From Pseudorhodoplanes sinuspersici (lineage in GTDB: Bacteria > Pseudomonadota > Alphaproteobacteria > Rhizobiales > Xanthobacteraceae): a stretch of DNA of 64,000 nt. A program made the translations under genes and the position numbers. Positions 1-8,244 of the stretch are shown piece after piece (positions within the stretch are counted from its first letter, which is position 1; each line of letters starts with the position of its first letter). A model generated the notes under the pieces. That model worked only from the letters and a program-made list of their open reading frames with translations, was not told the DNA's origin and ran no database searches. Where the stretch lies: assembly GCF_002119765.1 (NCBI RefSeq), contig NZ_CP021112.1:676501-740500 (forward strand), given 5' to 3'.

Positions 1-377
1 ACTGCCCTCCGGCGCCCTTAATGCGATGACCCGCGAACACCTTCAGGACGAGCTTCTAGAGATCTGGCAACGCACGAAGCTGAAGATATCTTCGTCACGC
101 ACTCCATCGAGGAGACGGTTACCTGTCGGATCGCGTTATCGTTATGACACCGTGGCCCGGACGCATCAAAAGCGGGCATTCCTTTACCCCAGGGCGCAAC
201 CCCGCAATGCCACCACCACCGCCGATTTCAACGACGCGCGGCGCCTTGCTGGCAGGATATCTGCACAGCCATCTCAAACGAGACGTGAATACTGCTTACC
301 GGCCCAAGTCGTACTCGAATGAAAGGATGACCACTCGCGACTCTGGAACTTTGGCACACGACCGCTATTGGCACTAG
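1..377 (+). pseudogene. C-terminal remnant of a nitrate/sulfonate/taurine-type ABC transporter ATPase
   Basis: Reading across three frames gives the tail of an ABC ATPase: a D-loop region ending in NAMTREHLQDELLEIW, then the switch histidine in FVTHSIEE, then LSDRVIVMTPWPGRI. These are hallmarks of the NitT/TauT/SsuB ATP-binding subunits that power import of nitrate, sulfonates or taurine at the inner membrane. The frame changes between KLK and IFVTHS (about base 93) and again before LSDRV (about base 120), so no intact protein is made. The usual ALD of the D-loop reads ALN here. The 5' part lies outside the window. The recombinase operon of the mobile element begins right after it, so the ATPase may have been disrupted by that insertion. 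Family is clear, substrate is not. Confidence 0.7.
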
Positions 378-405
378 GCGGACATTAGTGTTCCATCGTA
401 TGTAC

Positions 406-816
406 TTAGTCCGACAATTCGCAATTCTGGCGAGCCCATTCGGCAGGTAGCGGCCTTAAGAGACGTCTGAGCTGCAACTTATTTTTCTGCTTTCCATTCA
501 GGATCTGCTCGACAATATCAGGTGCGAGCAAGGTCAGCCGGAACAGCCGGCAGGCGTAGGATTGGTTGATCTTCTCAGCTTTCGCTAGCTCAGTGATCGA
601 GGAATACTCACCGGTCTCAATCAATCGCCGCCAACGATGTGCTCGAGCAATGGCCTTGACGAGGGCGTTGTCATATTTCGGGGGCGGTGGTGCATGAGTC
701 ACCGGACTGAGGATCGTCTTCCGCCCTCCCCGTCGCTCGAACCGCATCGGTACCGTAACGGTAATGGTCTTGGGCAGGCCATGTCGCGGGTCGGGTTGAT
801 TTCTGGCTCTGCTCAT
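406..816 (-). CDS. Small HTH protein of the recombinase operon (copy 1)
   Basis: A 136-residue basic protein. Residues about 70-110 (SITELAKAEKINQSYACRLFRLTLLAP) look like a ParB/KorB-type helix-turn-helix, so it probably binds DNA, perhaps as a regulator or directionality factor for the recombinase. Its start overlaps the recombinase stop by 4 bases (ATGA arrangement), which indicates translational coupling. A homologue of 144 residues sits in the same place in the second element (39263-39697). The first 50 residues are nearly identical and the C-termini differ. The role is inferred from context only. Confidence 0.75.
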   Translation of the reverse strand: MSRARNQPDPRHGLPKTITVTVPMRFERRGGRKTILSPVTHAPPPPKYDNALVKAIARAHRWRRLIETGEYSSITELAKAEKINQSYACRLFRLTLLAPDIVEQILNGKQKNKLQLRRLLRPLPAEWARQNCELSD

Positions 817-2144
817 GCCGCCTCACTTCGGCTTGCGGAGGGCTTCAGCTCAGCGAGTAGGCTAGTCAGTCCCTCCACCTTCAGAACAACATCGGCGCCG
901 TGCTCATGGACGACGACACGCCCGACTAGAAGCTGAACGATGCGAGCCTGCTCCGCCGGAAACAGTTCGGCCCAGAGTTGGTCAAAGTTATCCAGCGCAT
1001 CCTCCACCTGGCGCTCGGCAATTTTCGGATTGGTCTTTCTCGCTTCTCGCCATGTGGCGACAATGATCTCGGGGCTTTGCAACAGACGGCGGACCTGATC
1101 AATCACCGCAGCCTCAATCTCAGCGGCGGGGATCCGCCCAATGGCACAGGTTTCGGCACCGGTTTTAAGGACTCTGTTCGATATATAGTAGCGATAGAGC
1201 CGTCCCGCCTTCCGAGTGTGGGTGGGCGTCATGGCCGCACCATTGGAGGCGAAAATCAGCCCCTTGAGGAGCGCAGGTGTCCTGGCCCGGCTCGCCCCGC
1301 CCCGCTTTCTGGGACTCTCCTGCAGGACATCATGAACTGCATCCCACAGCTTGCGATCGATAATCGCTTCATGCTCGCCGGGATGCGGCGTGCCCTTGTG
1401 AACGGCGTCTCCGATATACACGCGGTTATTAAGAAGCTTGTAGAGATAGCCCTTGTCGATCAGCTTGCCGTACTTGTTACGTGCGTTTTCCTTGGCGAGT
1501 TCGCGCACAAGACTGGTACCAGATTTGAAACTGGCGAAGCGTTTGAAAATTGAGCGGACGAGCCTCGCCTCAGCCTCATTGACAATCAGCTTGCGGTCTT
1601 TGACATCGTAGCCAAGCGGCGTCCATCCTCCCATCCAGATCCCCTTCTTGCGAGAGGCGGCGACCTTGTCGCGGATGCGCTCACCAATCACCTCGCGTTC
1701 GAATTGGGCAAAGGACAAAAGGACATTGAGCGTCAGTCGCCCCATGGAGGTGGTGGTGTTGAAGGACTGGGTCACCGAGACGAAGGTGACGCTGTGCCGC
1801 TCAAACACCTCGACCAGTCTGGCGAAATCCATCAGCGAGCGACTAAGCCGATCGATCTTGTAGACCACGACAACATCGACGCGTCCCGCTTCAATATCTG
1901 CCAAAAGGCGTTTGAGTGCCGGCCGTTCCAACGTGCCGCCCGAGACACCGCCATCGTCGTAATAGTCCGGCACCAAGGTCCAGCCTTCGGCGCGCTGGCT
2001 GGCGATATAGGCTTCACAGGCCTCCCGCTGCGCATCGAGGCTGTTGAACTCCTGCTCCAACCCTTCTTCACTCGACTTGCGGGTATAGGCCGCGCAGCGC
2101 AGACGGCGCTTTGCAGGTGCTGGCTCGGGTGGCCTCTTCCTCAT
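813..2144 (-). CDS. Large serine recombinase (site-specific integrase), copy 1
   Basis: A 443-residue serine recombinase. The N-terminal resolvase domain (about 15-160) has the catalytic serine in YTRKSS (residue about 24) and the conserved YKIDRLSRS segment near residue 95. The Recombinase domain follows (about 180-290), then a C-terminal DNA-binding region. The zinc-ribbon area near 300-340 lacks most of the paired cysteines seen in many family members. Such enzymes integrate and excise phages, ICEs and islands through a covalent serine-DNA intermediate. It starts at an overlap with the DUF2924 gene and overlaps the next HTH gene, so the three are one operon. It is intact, unlike its near-twin at 39747-41024. 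Confidence 0.93.
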   Translation of the reverse strand: MRKRPPEPAPAKRRLRCAAYTRKSSEEGLEQEFNSLDAQREACEAYIASQRAEGWTLVPDYYDDGGVSGGTLERPALKRLLADIEAGRVDVVVVYKIDRLSRSLMDFARLVEVFERHSVTFVSVTQSFNTTTSMGRLTLNVLLSFAQFEREVIGERIRDKVAASRKKGIWMGGWTPLGYDVKDRKLIVNEAEARLVRSIFKRFASFKSGTSLVRELAKENARNKYGKLIDKGYLYKLLNNRVYIGDAVHKGTPHPGEHEAIIDRKLWDAVHDVLQESPRKRGGASRARTPALLKGLIFASNGAAMTPTHTRKAGRLYRYYISNRVLKTGAETCAIGRIPAAEIEAAVIDQVRRLLQSPEIIVATWREARKTNPKIAERQVEDALDNFDQLWAELFPAEQARIVQLLVGRVVVHEHGADVVLKVEGLTSLLAELKPSASRSEAA

Positions 2145-2584
2145 CAGGCCGCGCCTTTCTGGTTCTTGAGGCCGAAGAAGACGAGGCCATTCCAGCGGGT
2201 GCCAGTGATGGCCCGGGCAATCGCTGACAGCGACTTGTAGGGCCTCCCCTGATACTCGAAGCCCTCGTCGCGCACCGTGACCTGGTGCTCAACACCCTTC
2301 CATTCCCGGATGAGGCGCGTCCCGGAGATCGGCCGGTTTTCGATGCGACGGCGACGGGACAGCTTGCCGTCAAGTTCATCGGCCAGAGCGTCCAGCCGCT
2401 CAACTGTCTCCGGGTTCAGCCCGCCGTAGGCCAACTCCTGAATGCGATAGCCCAGCCGGTGTTCGAGGAAACGCCGGTTGTAGGGCGGCGGCTCGGTGTC
2501 GAACAACTCGCGCCAGCGAGCCTTCAGGGCCGCTATAGGGGCGGTTTTTAGGGCGGCCAATTGCGCCAGCACCGGGTCAGCCAT
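2144..2584 (-). CDS. DUF2924 protein of the recombinase operon (copy 1)
   Basis: About 146 residues, beginning MADPVLAQLAALK and carrying the WRELF..PPYNRRFLEHRLGYRIQELAYGG signature of DUF2924. This family has no known function and is habitually encoded just upstream of serine recombinases in alphaproteobacterial mobile DNA. The ATG at 2584 is preferred over the upstream in-frame ATG at 2599 because the second copy lacks the upstream one and because a GGGAGAGAG ribosome-binding site precedes it. It overlaps the recombinase start. A role as recombinase accessory or recombination directionality factor is plausible but unproven. Confidence 0.85.
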   Translation of the reverse strand: MADPVLAQLAALKTAPIAALKARWRELFDTEPPPYNRRFLEHRLGYRIQELAYGGLNPETVERLDALADELDGKLSRRRRIENRPISGTRLIREWKGVEHQVTVRDEGFEYQGRPYKSLSAIARAITGTRWNGLVFFGLKNQKGAA

Positions 2585-2774
2585 CCGTCTCTCTCCCATT
2601 CACGGGGTTCGGATGACCGCTCTGCTTGGGCGAGAAGTCGAGCGAACTTTCTCCAACAGCGGCAAGTTTTGCACTGGACTTCCGGGCCGCCAGACGCATC
2701 AGGCCGGCGGCCACAATCTCCGCGATTTCGGTAATCCGCCTGTGTGTGTCAGGGCTGTCCACATCGATATTCAT
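2577..2774 (-). CDS. Small conserved protein leading the recombinase operon (copy 1)
   Basis: About 65 residues. The reading frame is conserved in both element copies (compare 41457-41630): an IAEIVAAGLMRLAARKSS core, then a tail ending NPVNGRE. Its 3' end overlaps the DUF2924 start by 8 bases. Conservation of frame over diverged DNA is the main support for it being real. No known family is recognised. The start is uncertain; an ATG at 2774 was chosen. Confidence 0.55.
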   Translation of the reverse strand: MNIDVDSPDTHRRITEIAEIVAAGLMRLAARKSSAKLAAVGESSLDFSPKQSGHPNPVNGRETDG

Positions 2775-2969
2775 GGACGCAGGCTGACTGCAAATTTCCA
2801 ATTGTCGAGAGGTCACAGATGTTTAGCGAAGACAAAGGTAGCCAGGCGTAGAGGCTGCAGCTCCATGGAAATTGCGGAAGCAACTTTAAGAGTGCCTTAC
2901 CTGAGCGAGGTGACAAAATTCTCGGCGCAGCCGTGATTCGGCGACGTCAACTGTTGTGCGACGACGAAA

Positions 2970-4187
2970 ATGACTGAAGACAATGCGAATTCCTCCGCGG
3001 TAAACGGTTGGACGCTCCAAAAGAGCCTCGAACGAACCGCGGCTCCGCACCTCTGGAAGCAGTGGACGTTGACGAGGTCCGCCTATGATGACCTTTGCAA
3101 AAGACTTTCCAGCGGAACTGAAGTGCATTCGGAGCAATTCGAGGGAAAAAGGAAAATTGCTCAAATCGCGGCACAATCAGCATTCGAAGCTGTGACGCTT
3201 TCCGTTTGGAAATTGGTCAAGGACGAACGTTTGTTCCCATACTCCTCTAAAGACGGGGTTAGCGCGCCAACCACTCCGATTGTGCCGCTTGTTTGGGACA
3301 GCTTGCAGATCAAGGACTTGGAAAAGTCGTGCTTGGTTGAACGTGCCTACCCGTCGAACGTTCATTACAACGTTAGGCTATTTCCTTTTGTTCACGACAA
3401 ATGCACGCCACAACGCATTGCCGGACTCACGCTTGCTGAAGCATTCCGGAAATGTGTCTTGGAAGATCCAGAGGTTGTCGCTTGTGGCGAACGCGTCACA
3501 AGCGCCGGCACCGATCGGGCCGTCTTCCAGGAAGGACAATATCCTGGCCCATTCGTCGACTTTAAGTGGCCGCTCGATCAATCCGCAGAAGACCTGGGAT
3601 TCGAGTTTGTACGTCAAATAGTATTTTGGGCCGGTGAACCGTCACCGAAGCCAACGGTTAGTATGGTTGCTGCGGCAAATGCTCTAGCCGATCGCTGGGC
3701 CGCTCTCCGAAGGCTCCTGAGCTCTGGCTCCATTATTGCTCACGGTACCTTCTCGAGCACTGGGGTAGAGCAGCCGATTAGTCCTAGACAATGGTCGCGC
3801 AGCAGCATGAGCTTCGACGTCAAAAACAGCGACCTATTCGAAGGCGCAAGCCGAAACGTGGAGCCCCGATGGACCGGGATTTTCCTGACACTGCCCGAAG
3901 GAGCCTTTCATGTGCTCGCTTCGCAACCGGCCCCTTCCGCAAGCCGGACCGGCCTCAGAATCACGTTGAAAAAACCGGGCGAAAACTCTCGCCATCGACC
4001 GAAAAGCGAGCAAGTGACCGAGGCGGCCCTCGCACGTGGAATTGATATTTGTTCCGAACACCTTACACCACGGGCGATCGCAAACGAGATCGCCCCACAT
4101 TTGCCGACTCCGCACTCCACAGCCGATCAGATGGATGCCCTGACAAAGTTGATCAGGCGATTACGCACAGTCAGATCAAACACATAA
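2970..4187 (+). CDS. Hypothetical cargo protein of element copy 1 (405 aa)
   Basis: A 405-residue soluble protein with no signal peptide or membrane segment, and no family I recognise. It is transcribed away from the recombinase operon and lies between that operon and the AlpA-like regulator. The second element copy has no counterpart here and carries a different cargo gene (41913-42548) near the equivalent position, so this looks like the variable slot of the element. Base composition is closer to 50-55% GC, lower than the flanking core-like genes. An accessory, possibly defensive, function would fit the position but cannot be read from the sequence. Confidence 0.7.
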   Translation: MTEDNANSSAVNGWTLQKSLERTAAPHLWKQWTLTRSAYDDLCKRLSSGTEVHSEQFEGKRKIAQIAAQSAFEAVTLSVWKLVKDERLFPYSSKDGVSAPTTPIVPLVWDSLQIKDLEKSCLVERAYPSNVHYNVRLFPFVHDKCTPQRIAGLTLAEAFRKCVLEDPEVVACGERVTSAGTDRAVFQEGQYPGPFVDFKWPLDQSAEDLGFEFVRQIVFWAGEPSPKPTVSMVAAANALADRWAALRRLLSSGSIIAHGTFSSTGVEQPISPRQWSRSSMSFDVKNSDLFEGASRNVEPRWTGIFLTLPEGAFHVLASQPAPSASRTGLRITLKKPGENSRHRPKSEQVTEAALARGIDICSEHLTPRAIANEIAPHLPTPHSTADQMDALTKLIRRLRTVRSNT

Positions 4188-4195
4188 CTCCACAT

Positions 4196-4250
4196 GGGAC
4201 GGGACAGGAGCCGGGACATCGGGACATTAGGACATGTCCCCTCTTGTCCC
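4196..4250. repeat. Cluster of GGGACA repeats, iteron or operator-like
   Basis: Direct GGGAC(A) units begin at 4196, 4201, 4213 and 4221. They are followed by a GGACATGTCC palindrome at 4230-4239 and an inverted TGTCCC at 4245-4250. The cluster lies between the cargo gene and the AlpA-like gene and 490 bp upstream of the replication-type HTH gene. This arrangement suits a binding array for a regulator or replication initiator. I see no equivalent in the second element. Confidence 0.6.
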
Positions 4251-4310
4251 GTGTAAAAGCGCTCCAGCGATGTCAAGCGTATGGAATGGTAACCAACGCG
4301 AGACGGAGCA

Positions 4311-4556
4311 ATGATCCCTTCACGAAAGCCTCGGCAATCCGACGACTTACTCAATGAGATTGAGGCCAGCGATATTCTGCGTGTCTCGGTCCGCACGCTG
4401 CAATCCTGGCGGTGCGGCGGAGCTGGCCCGGCGTTCATTCGCATAGGACGAGCGATTCGGTATCGATATTCGGACTTGCTGGCCTATGTGGATCAGAATG
4501 TTGTTAGGCCTCAGAATTGCCTGACTAAGGATCCTGACACGCAGCGAATCCTTTAA
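4311..4556 (+). CDS. AlpA/excisionase-like helix-turn-helix regulator (copy 1)
   Basis: An 81-residue protein with a MerR/AlpA-type HTH (EIEASDILRVSVRTLQSW, residues about 18-36) and the wing residues GPAFIRIGRAIRYRYSDL typical of helix_turn_helix_17 proteins. Members act as excisionases or as activators of integrase and replication genes in prophages and satellites. ATG at 4311 is preceded by GACGGAG. The GGGACA array lies just upstream and may be its operator. The second element encodes a related protein on the opposite strand (41642-41860). Confidence 0.8.
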   Translation: MIPSRKPRQSDDLLNEIEASDILRVSVRTLQSWRCGGAGPAFIRIGRAIRYRYSDLLAYVDQNVVRPQNCLTKDPDTQRIL

Positions 4557-4741
4557 CTCCCGTGGACCCATGCCGGCATGGCCGTACTTTGGTTGCGAGT
4601 TACGAAACGCAATGACCTCCTGCAGCGTGTTCTACCAACTCCCTTTGTTTACGGCCCAGTTCGCTCTTTAAACTTTCTCCTTGCTATAGCTGAGATCATT
4701 TCCGCTTTTGTAAGAACTACGGCGTCAGGAGGCCAGATATT

Positions 4742-5557
4742 ATGCGCAAGGGCGATCTTTCAATTGCGTTCAAAGCCGTCGGATTGAGCGACCTTCCGAC
4801 CGGTCACAAGCGCGTCGCAACTGCGTTACTCGAACATTACAACCGCACAAACCGTCGTTGCGATCCATCAATGGATACACTTGCCACACTCCTTCAATTA
4901 AGCGAACGGTCGATTGTCCGGGCGGTGAACCGACTGGTCGAAGACGGTTATTTCAAGCGCTTCAAACACGGCGGCAACTTCTACTGCAATCAATACGAAC
5001 CAATCTGGACGCGATTTCGGGAGGTGAATGCCGATTGGGCGCGCCGCCGGGATCTGCATCGCTCACGTTTTGACAGGACAAAGCTGGCAGATAACGCCTG
5101 TCAATCGAGTCAGTCGGCCGATGACTCAGGTGTCACACAAACCTGTCCTACCAATAACCATTCCTACGAAACCTTTTCTGGCGGACTCTCGAAGAAAGAA
5201 ATTGATCGTACGTGCAAGTCGATAAACGAAGTCGCAACCAATACGATGGAGTTGATTGCGAAGCCAATTCAACAGCCTGCAAGCCAGCTTCACGTGAAGC
5301 AGCCAAAAAGCTCGGATGCCGCTCGCAACGCGGCAGAACGACGTTGGAGCAACGCCCTCACCCAACGCTTCTCACTTCACGAGCAACTATTCGCCCATAT
5401 CCTGTCTGCTATCGACCCTGCACTTTCGTCTGCAGCAACGGACGCAGAGCTTGCGATCGTTGGTGATGGCATCAAGCATATTCTCGCAGAACTTCACCGG
5501 CGCGGCGTCTTAGTTGAGGGTGAGGCACCCCAATCTGCTCCCGGGCTAGCAACATGA
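4742..5557 (+). CDS. Replication-type winged-HTH protein (copy 1)
   Basis: A 271-residue protein. Residues about 20-90 form a winged HTH (DPSMDTLATLLQLSERSIVRAVNRLVEDGYFKR) of the kind at the N-terminus of phage replication protein O and plasmid Rep-like proteins. A polar linker follows (about 100-190), then a C-terminal helical domain starting with NAAERRWSNAL that is conserved in the second copy (42704-43495). ATG at 4742 has AGGAGG upstream. It overlaps the next gene by ATGA. Its likely role is DNA binding in replication initiation or transcription control of the element; no helicase or polymerase motif is present. Confidence 0.7.
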   Translation: MRKGDLSIAFKAVGLSDLPTGHKRVATALLEHYNRTNRRCDPSMDTLATLLQLSERSIVRAVNRLVEDGYFKRFKHGGNFYCNQYEPIWTRFREVNADWARRRDLHRSRFDRTKLADNACQSSQSADDSGVTQTCPTNNHSYETFSGGLSKKEIDRTCKSINEVATNTMELIAKPIQQPASQLHVKQPKSSDAARNAAERRWSNALTQRFSLHEQLFAHILSAIDPALSSAATDAELAIVGDGIKHILAELHRRGVLVEGEAPQSAPGLAT

Positions 5558-6052
5558 CCGAGGACTCCGTCGCCAACATCGCGGTTTGCTTTGAGCACCG
5601 GAGCGTTGACGCTTCGGTCACCACCACCCCGGGGGGTATTGAAACTCCGGCGCGACATTTTGTCGGACCGGCGCCCAGCCTTCATTCGCAACAAGTCGAA
5701 ATTGAATACAAAAAGCCCACTGCCTTTGGGATGGGGGGCGGATCAAAGTCTGCAACTTCGACTGCTTACGGACCTGCGCCCCTCTCACTCAGGGATTTTT
5801 TTTCCGCAGCCGAGAATTTTGGGACGCTCTTTGGTCGTTTCAAACAGTGCCGGCCGAGGGTCAGCCGAAAAAGCAGAGTCATTTCAATGGGCGCTTGCAG
5901 CGAACGACAATCGTATCGCGCCGACGGCTGCATTATTTCCCGATTTATTTTCATCCGCCCGGGGGGCGGTCGAAAGTCTGGATGGTTTCGATCCGACACC
6001 GGTGGGCTCGCAACACAAACCTTTGCTCGCGTTTCGAGAACTTTTTTTTTGA
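5554..6052 (+). pseudogene. Small element protein broken (or slipped) at a run of eight T (copy 1)
   Basis: The frame opens at an ATGA overlap with the HTH gene and reads GGGSKSATSTAYGPAPLSLRDFF up to a T8 run at 5796-5803. From there the homologous sequence (AEKAESFQWALAANDN...FDPTPVG) continues in the +1 frame to about 6052. The second copy has T7 at the same place and one open frame through both halves (43492-43830). So this copy either carries a one-base insertion or uses slippage on the T run. The protein has no known family. The N-terminal 60 residues are unique to this copy. Confidence 0.6.
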
Positions 6053-6133
6053 TCCGGAGCGTCGCGTAGCCGGTTTGTGAGCGTGCTGTGTAGCGGCGTT
6101 TGTTGCGTGTTGCGTTCGGCGTTTCCTCCCCGG

Positions 6134-6161
6134 CCCTGAAAAATAGTCGCGAAATTCAGGG
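6134..6161. promoter_or_regulatory. Hairpin upstream of the ParB-methyltransferase (copy 1)
   Basis: CCCTGAA (6134-6140) and TTCAGGG (6155-6161) form a perfect 7-bp inverted repeat with a 14-base loop, followed by nine G. It lies 35 bases before the methyltransferase ATG and is conserved at 43913-43940. It could be a regulator site or an RNA hairpin affecting translation; it is not followed by a T run, so it is not a standard terminator. Confidence 0.5.
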
Positions 6162-6196
6162 TGGGGGGGGGTCCCTTAACCACGCGAGGACAATCA

Positions 6197-7570
6197 ATGG
6201 AAACGTTCACGACTTCAGTTGGGGAAGATCAGCTGAGCATGCTCCGACTTGAGCATTGGCCGATCCACTTGCTGGTGCCCTCCCCGCGCAATGCCCGGAC
6301 TCATAGCGATGCGCAGGTAGCAGAGATTGCGGGCTCAATTCGTGCATTCGGCTTTTCCAATCCGATCCTCGTCGGCGACGACAAGGATGTGATTGCAGGC
6401 CATGGCCGGTTGGCGGCTGCGCGGCTCCTCGGTTTGTCGGAGGTCCCGGTGATCGTCCTTGCGGGTCTTTCCGAAGTCCAACGACGACAGCTGATGCTTG
6501 CAGACAACCGAATAGCAATGAACGCCGGCTGGGATGCCGAGCTGCTCCAGCTAGAACTCCAGGATCTGTCAGCTATCGGCGCCGATCTGTCTGGCCTCGG
6601 CTTCACCAAAAAGGAATTGGCAGTTGCGCTTTCGCCGCTTGGCGAGGGAGGCCTGACTGATGAAAACGATATCCCGGCCCTGTCCGACAGTGCTGTTACC
6701 CAGCCGAACGACATCTGGTGTCTTGGCGACCATCGCATCGCCTGTGGCGACAGCACCGATCCCGAAACCGTTGCCGCCCTCCTCGGCTCGGCGGAGCCGA
6801 TCCTGATGGTCACCGACCCGCCTTACGGCGTGAAATACGATCCGACCTGGCGCCATCGTAGCGGCGTCAACAAATCGTCGCGGATCGGGAAGGTACAAAA
6901 CGATGAACGCGCTGATTGGTCTGAGACATGGCGCCTCTTCCCGGGCACAATCGCCTATGTTTGGCATGGCGCTCTGCATTCCTCCACGGTGGCCAAGAGC
7001 CTTGAACAGCAGGGCTTTCAGATTCGCGCCCAAATCATCTGGGCGAAGGAGCGGCTCGTCATCGGCCGCGGGGATTATCACTGGCAGCATGAGCCTTGCT
7101 GGTATGCAGTCCGCACGAAAGGCAACTGGACCGGCGATCGCAAGCAGACGACCCTTTGGACTATTTCCAGTGGCGGCCAGGACACCGAAACGGTCCATGG
7201 CACACAAAAGCCAGTCGAATGCATGCGTCGGCCGATGCTCAACAACACCGAATTCGGGCAGGCGGTCTATGATCCGTTCCTCGGCAGCGGAACCACGTTG
7301 ATCGCGGCCGAGACGACCGGCCGCGTCTGCTATGCGATGGAGATCGACCCGCGCTATGTCGATGTCGTCGTGCGCCGATGGCAGGCGTTCGTAGGACGAG
7401 TCGCAACCCATGCAGGCGATGGCCAAAGCTTCGAGGACATTGCCAACATGCGGGCAGCACAGCAGACTGACAGCAGCACTTCGCGCGATGTCCACGAGTC
7501 TTATGACATTGCGCCCGGTGCAACACAGACCGAGCCTGTCGAACTAAATACAAAGTCGACCCAGCCATGA
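6197..7570 (+). CDS. ParB-domain DNA methyltransferase fusion (copy 1)
   Basis: 457 residues. The N-terminal ParB-like nuclease-fold domain (about 10-120) shows PSPRNARTHSDAQ, FGFSNPILVG, IAGHGRLAAA and DNRIAMNAGWD. The C-terminal part is a beta-class amino-methyltransferase with DPPY at 207-210 (catalytic motif IV) and the SAM-binding DPFLGSGTT at 359-367. The family methylates adenine N6 or cytosine N4 and is common in prophages of alphaproteobacteria, where it may protect DNA or regulate genes. ATG at 6197 follows GAGGA; the earlier in-frame start would lie in the hairpin/G-run. No cognate restriction enzyme is nearby. It overlaps the terminase gene by ATGA. Confidence 0.93.
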   Translation: METFTTSVGEDQLSMLRLEHWPIHLLVPSPRNARTHSDAQVAEIAGSIRAFGFSNPILVGDDKDVIAGHGRLAAARLLGLSEVPVIVLAGLSEVQRRQLMLADNRIAMNAGWDAELLQLELQDLSAIGADLSGLGFTKKELAVALSPLGEGGLTDENDIPALSDSAVTQPNDIWCLGDHRIACGDSTDPETVAALLGSAEPILMVTDPPYGVKYDPTWRHRSGVNKSSRIGKVQNDERADWSETWRLFPGTIAYVWHGALHSSTVAKSLEQQGFQIRAQIIWAKERLVIGRGDYHWQHEPCWYAVRTKGNWTGDRKQTTLWTISSGGQDTETVHGTQKPVECMRRPMLNNTEFGQAVYDPFLGSGTTLIAAETTGRVCYAMEIDPRYVDVVVRRWQAFVGRVATHAGDGQSFEDIANMRAAQQTDSSTSRDVHESYDIAPGATQTEPVELNTKSTQP

Positions 7571-8025
7571 GAGGCCGTCGCCCCAAACCCACCCGCCTGA
7601 AAATGCTGACCGGCAATCCGGGAAAGAGGCCATTCAACATGAACGAACCCAAGCCGGATGCAGAGATCCCGGATTGCCCACCCGAACTCGGTCCGGTCGC
7701 TCAGAGGGAATGGCAACGTCTATCGATCGAACTCAACAAGTTGCGAATACTGACACAGCTCGATCGCGCCGCCCTCGCCGCCTATTGCGGTGCCTACTCG
7801 TTGTGGGCCGAAGCCACAGAAAACATCCAGAAATTCGGAACCATGGTGAAGTCGCCGACAGGCTATCCGATCCAGTCGCCCTACGTCTCGATCGCCAATC
7901 GCCAAGCCGAAATCATGATGCGGATTGCATCAGAGTTCGGCTTCACTCCGGCCAGCCGCAGCAGAATTTCCACACCAATCAAGCAAGACAGAACGCTGTT
8001 TGATCAGCCGCTAGCGGACGAGTGA
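7567..8025 (+). CDS. P27-family phage terminase small subunit (copy 1)
   Basis: 152 residues matching the P27 small terminase pattern: GRRPKPTRLKMLTGNPGKRP at the start, then PPELGPVAQREW, LTQLDRAALAAYC and the C-terminal FGFTPASRSRI. Small terminases recognise viral DNA and load the large ATPase/nuclease subunit for packaging. No large terminase, portal or capsid gene follows, in either copy, so the protein ends its operon alone. That is expected for a degraded prophage or for a phage satellite that redirects a helper phage. Confidence 0.9.
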   Translation: MRGRRPKPTRLKMLTGNPGKRPFNMNEPKPDAEIPDCPPELGPVAQREWQRLSIELNKLRILTQLDRAALAAYCGAYSLWAEATENIQKFGTMVKSPTGYPIQSPYVSIANRQAEIMMRIASEFGFTPASRSRISTPIKQDRTLFDQPLADE

Positions 8026-8244
8026 TTTTTTGCAATCTGCTTGAATGCCAACGGTACCCCGGGGCTGAAATTGTCATGCTCGACGGTGGAGAGACGAGTC
8101 TCGCCGATATAGAAAAATCATTATAGCTCCGGTGTTGGAAAACGCTTCTTTTTAGCTTCTGGATGCGCGGGTAAGACGCTCCCACATCACCAGCCACCAC
8201 TCTGACGGCCGCAGTACAGATAGCAGTCGACGAGTAGTCCGCAT

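Larger units (their letters stand above)
6054..7652. repeat. Near-identical 1.6-kb direct repeat, unit 1 (methyltransferase core)
   Basis: This stretch matches 43833-45430 in the same orientation with only a handful of substitutions and a one-base change in a G run. Outside these limits the two elements are clearly diverged in DNA, though still homologous. Recent gene conversion or duplication is the simplest explanation. Confidence 0.85.

Noticed and set aside
6569-7495. 308-residue minus-strand frame opposite the methyltransferase (also at 44347-45273)
   Set aside because: Antisense shadow of a strongly supported gene; conserved only because the plus-strand gene is duplicated.
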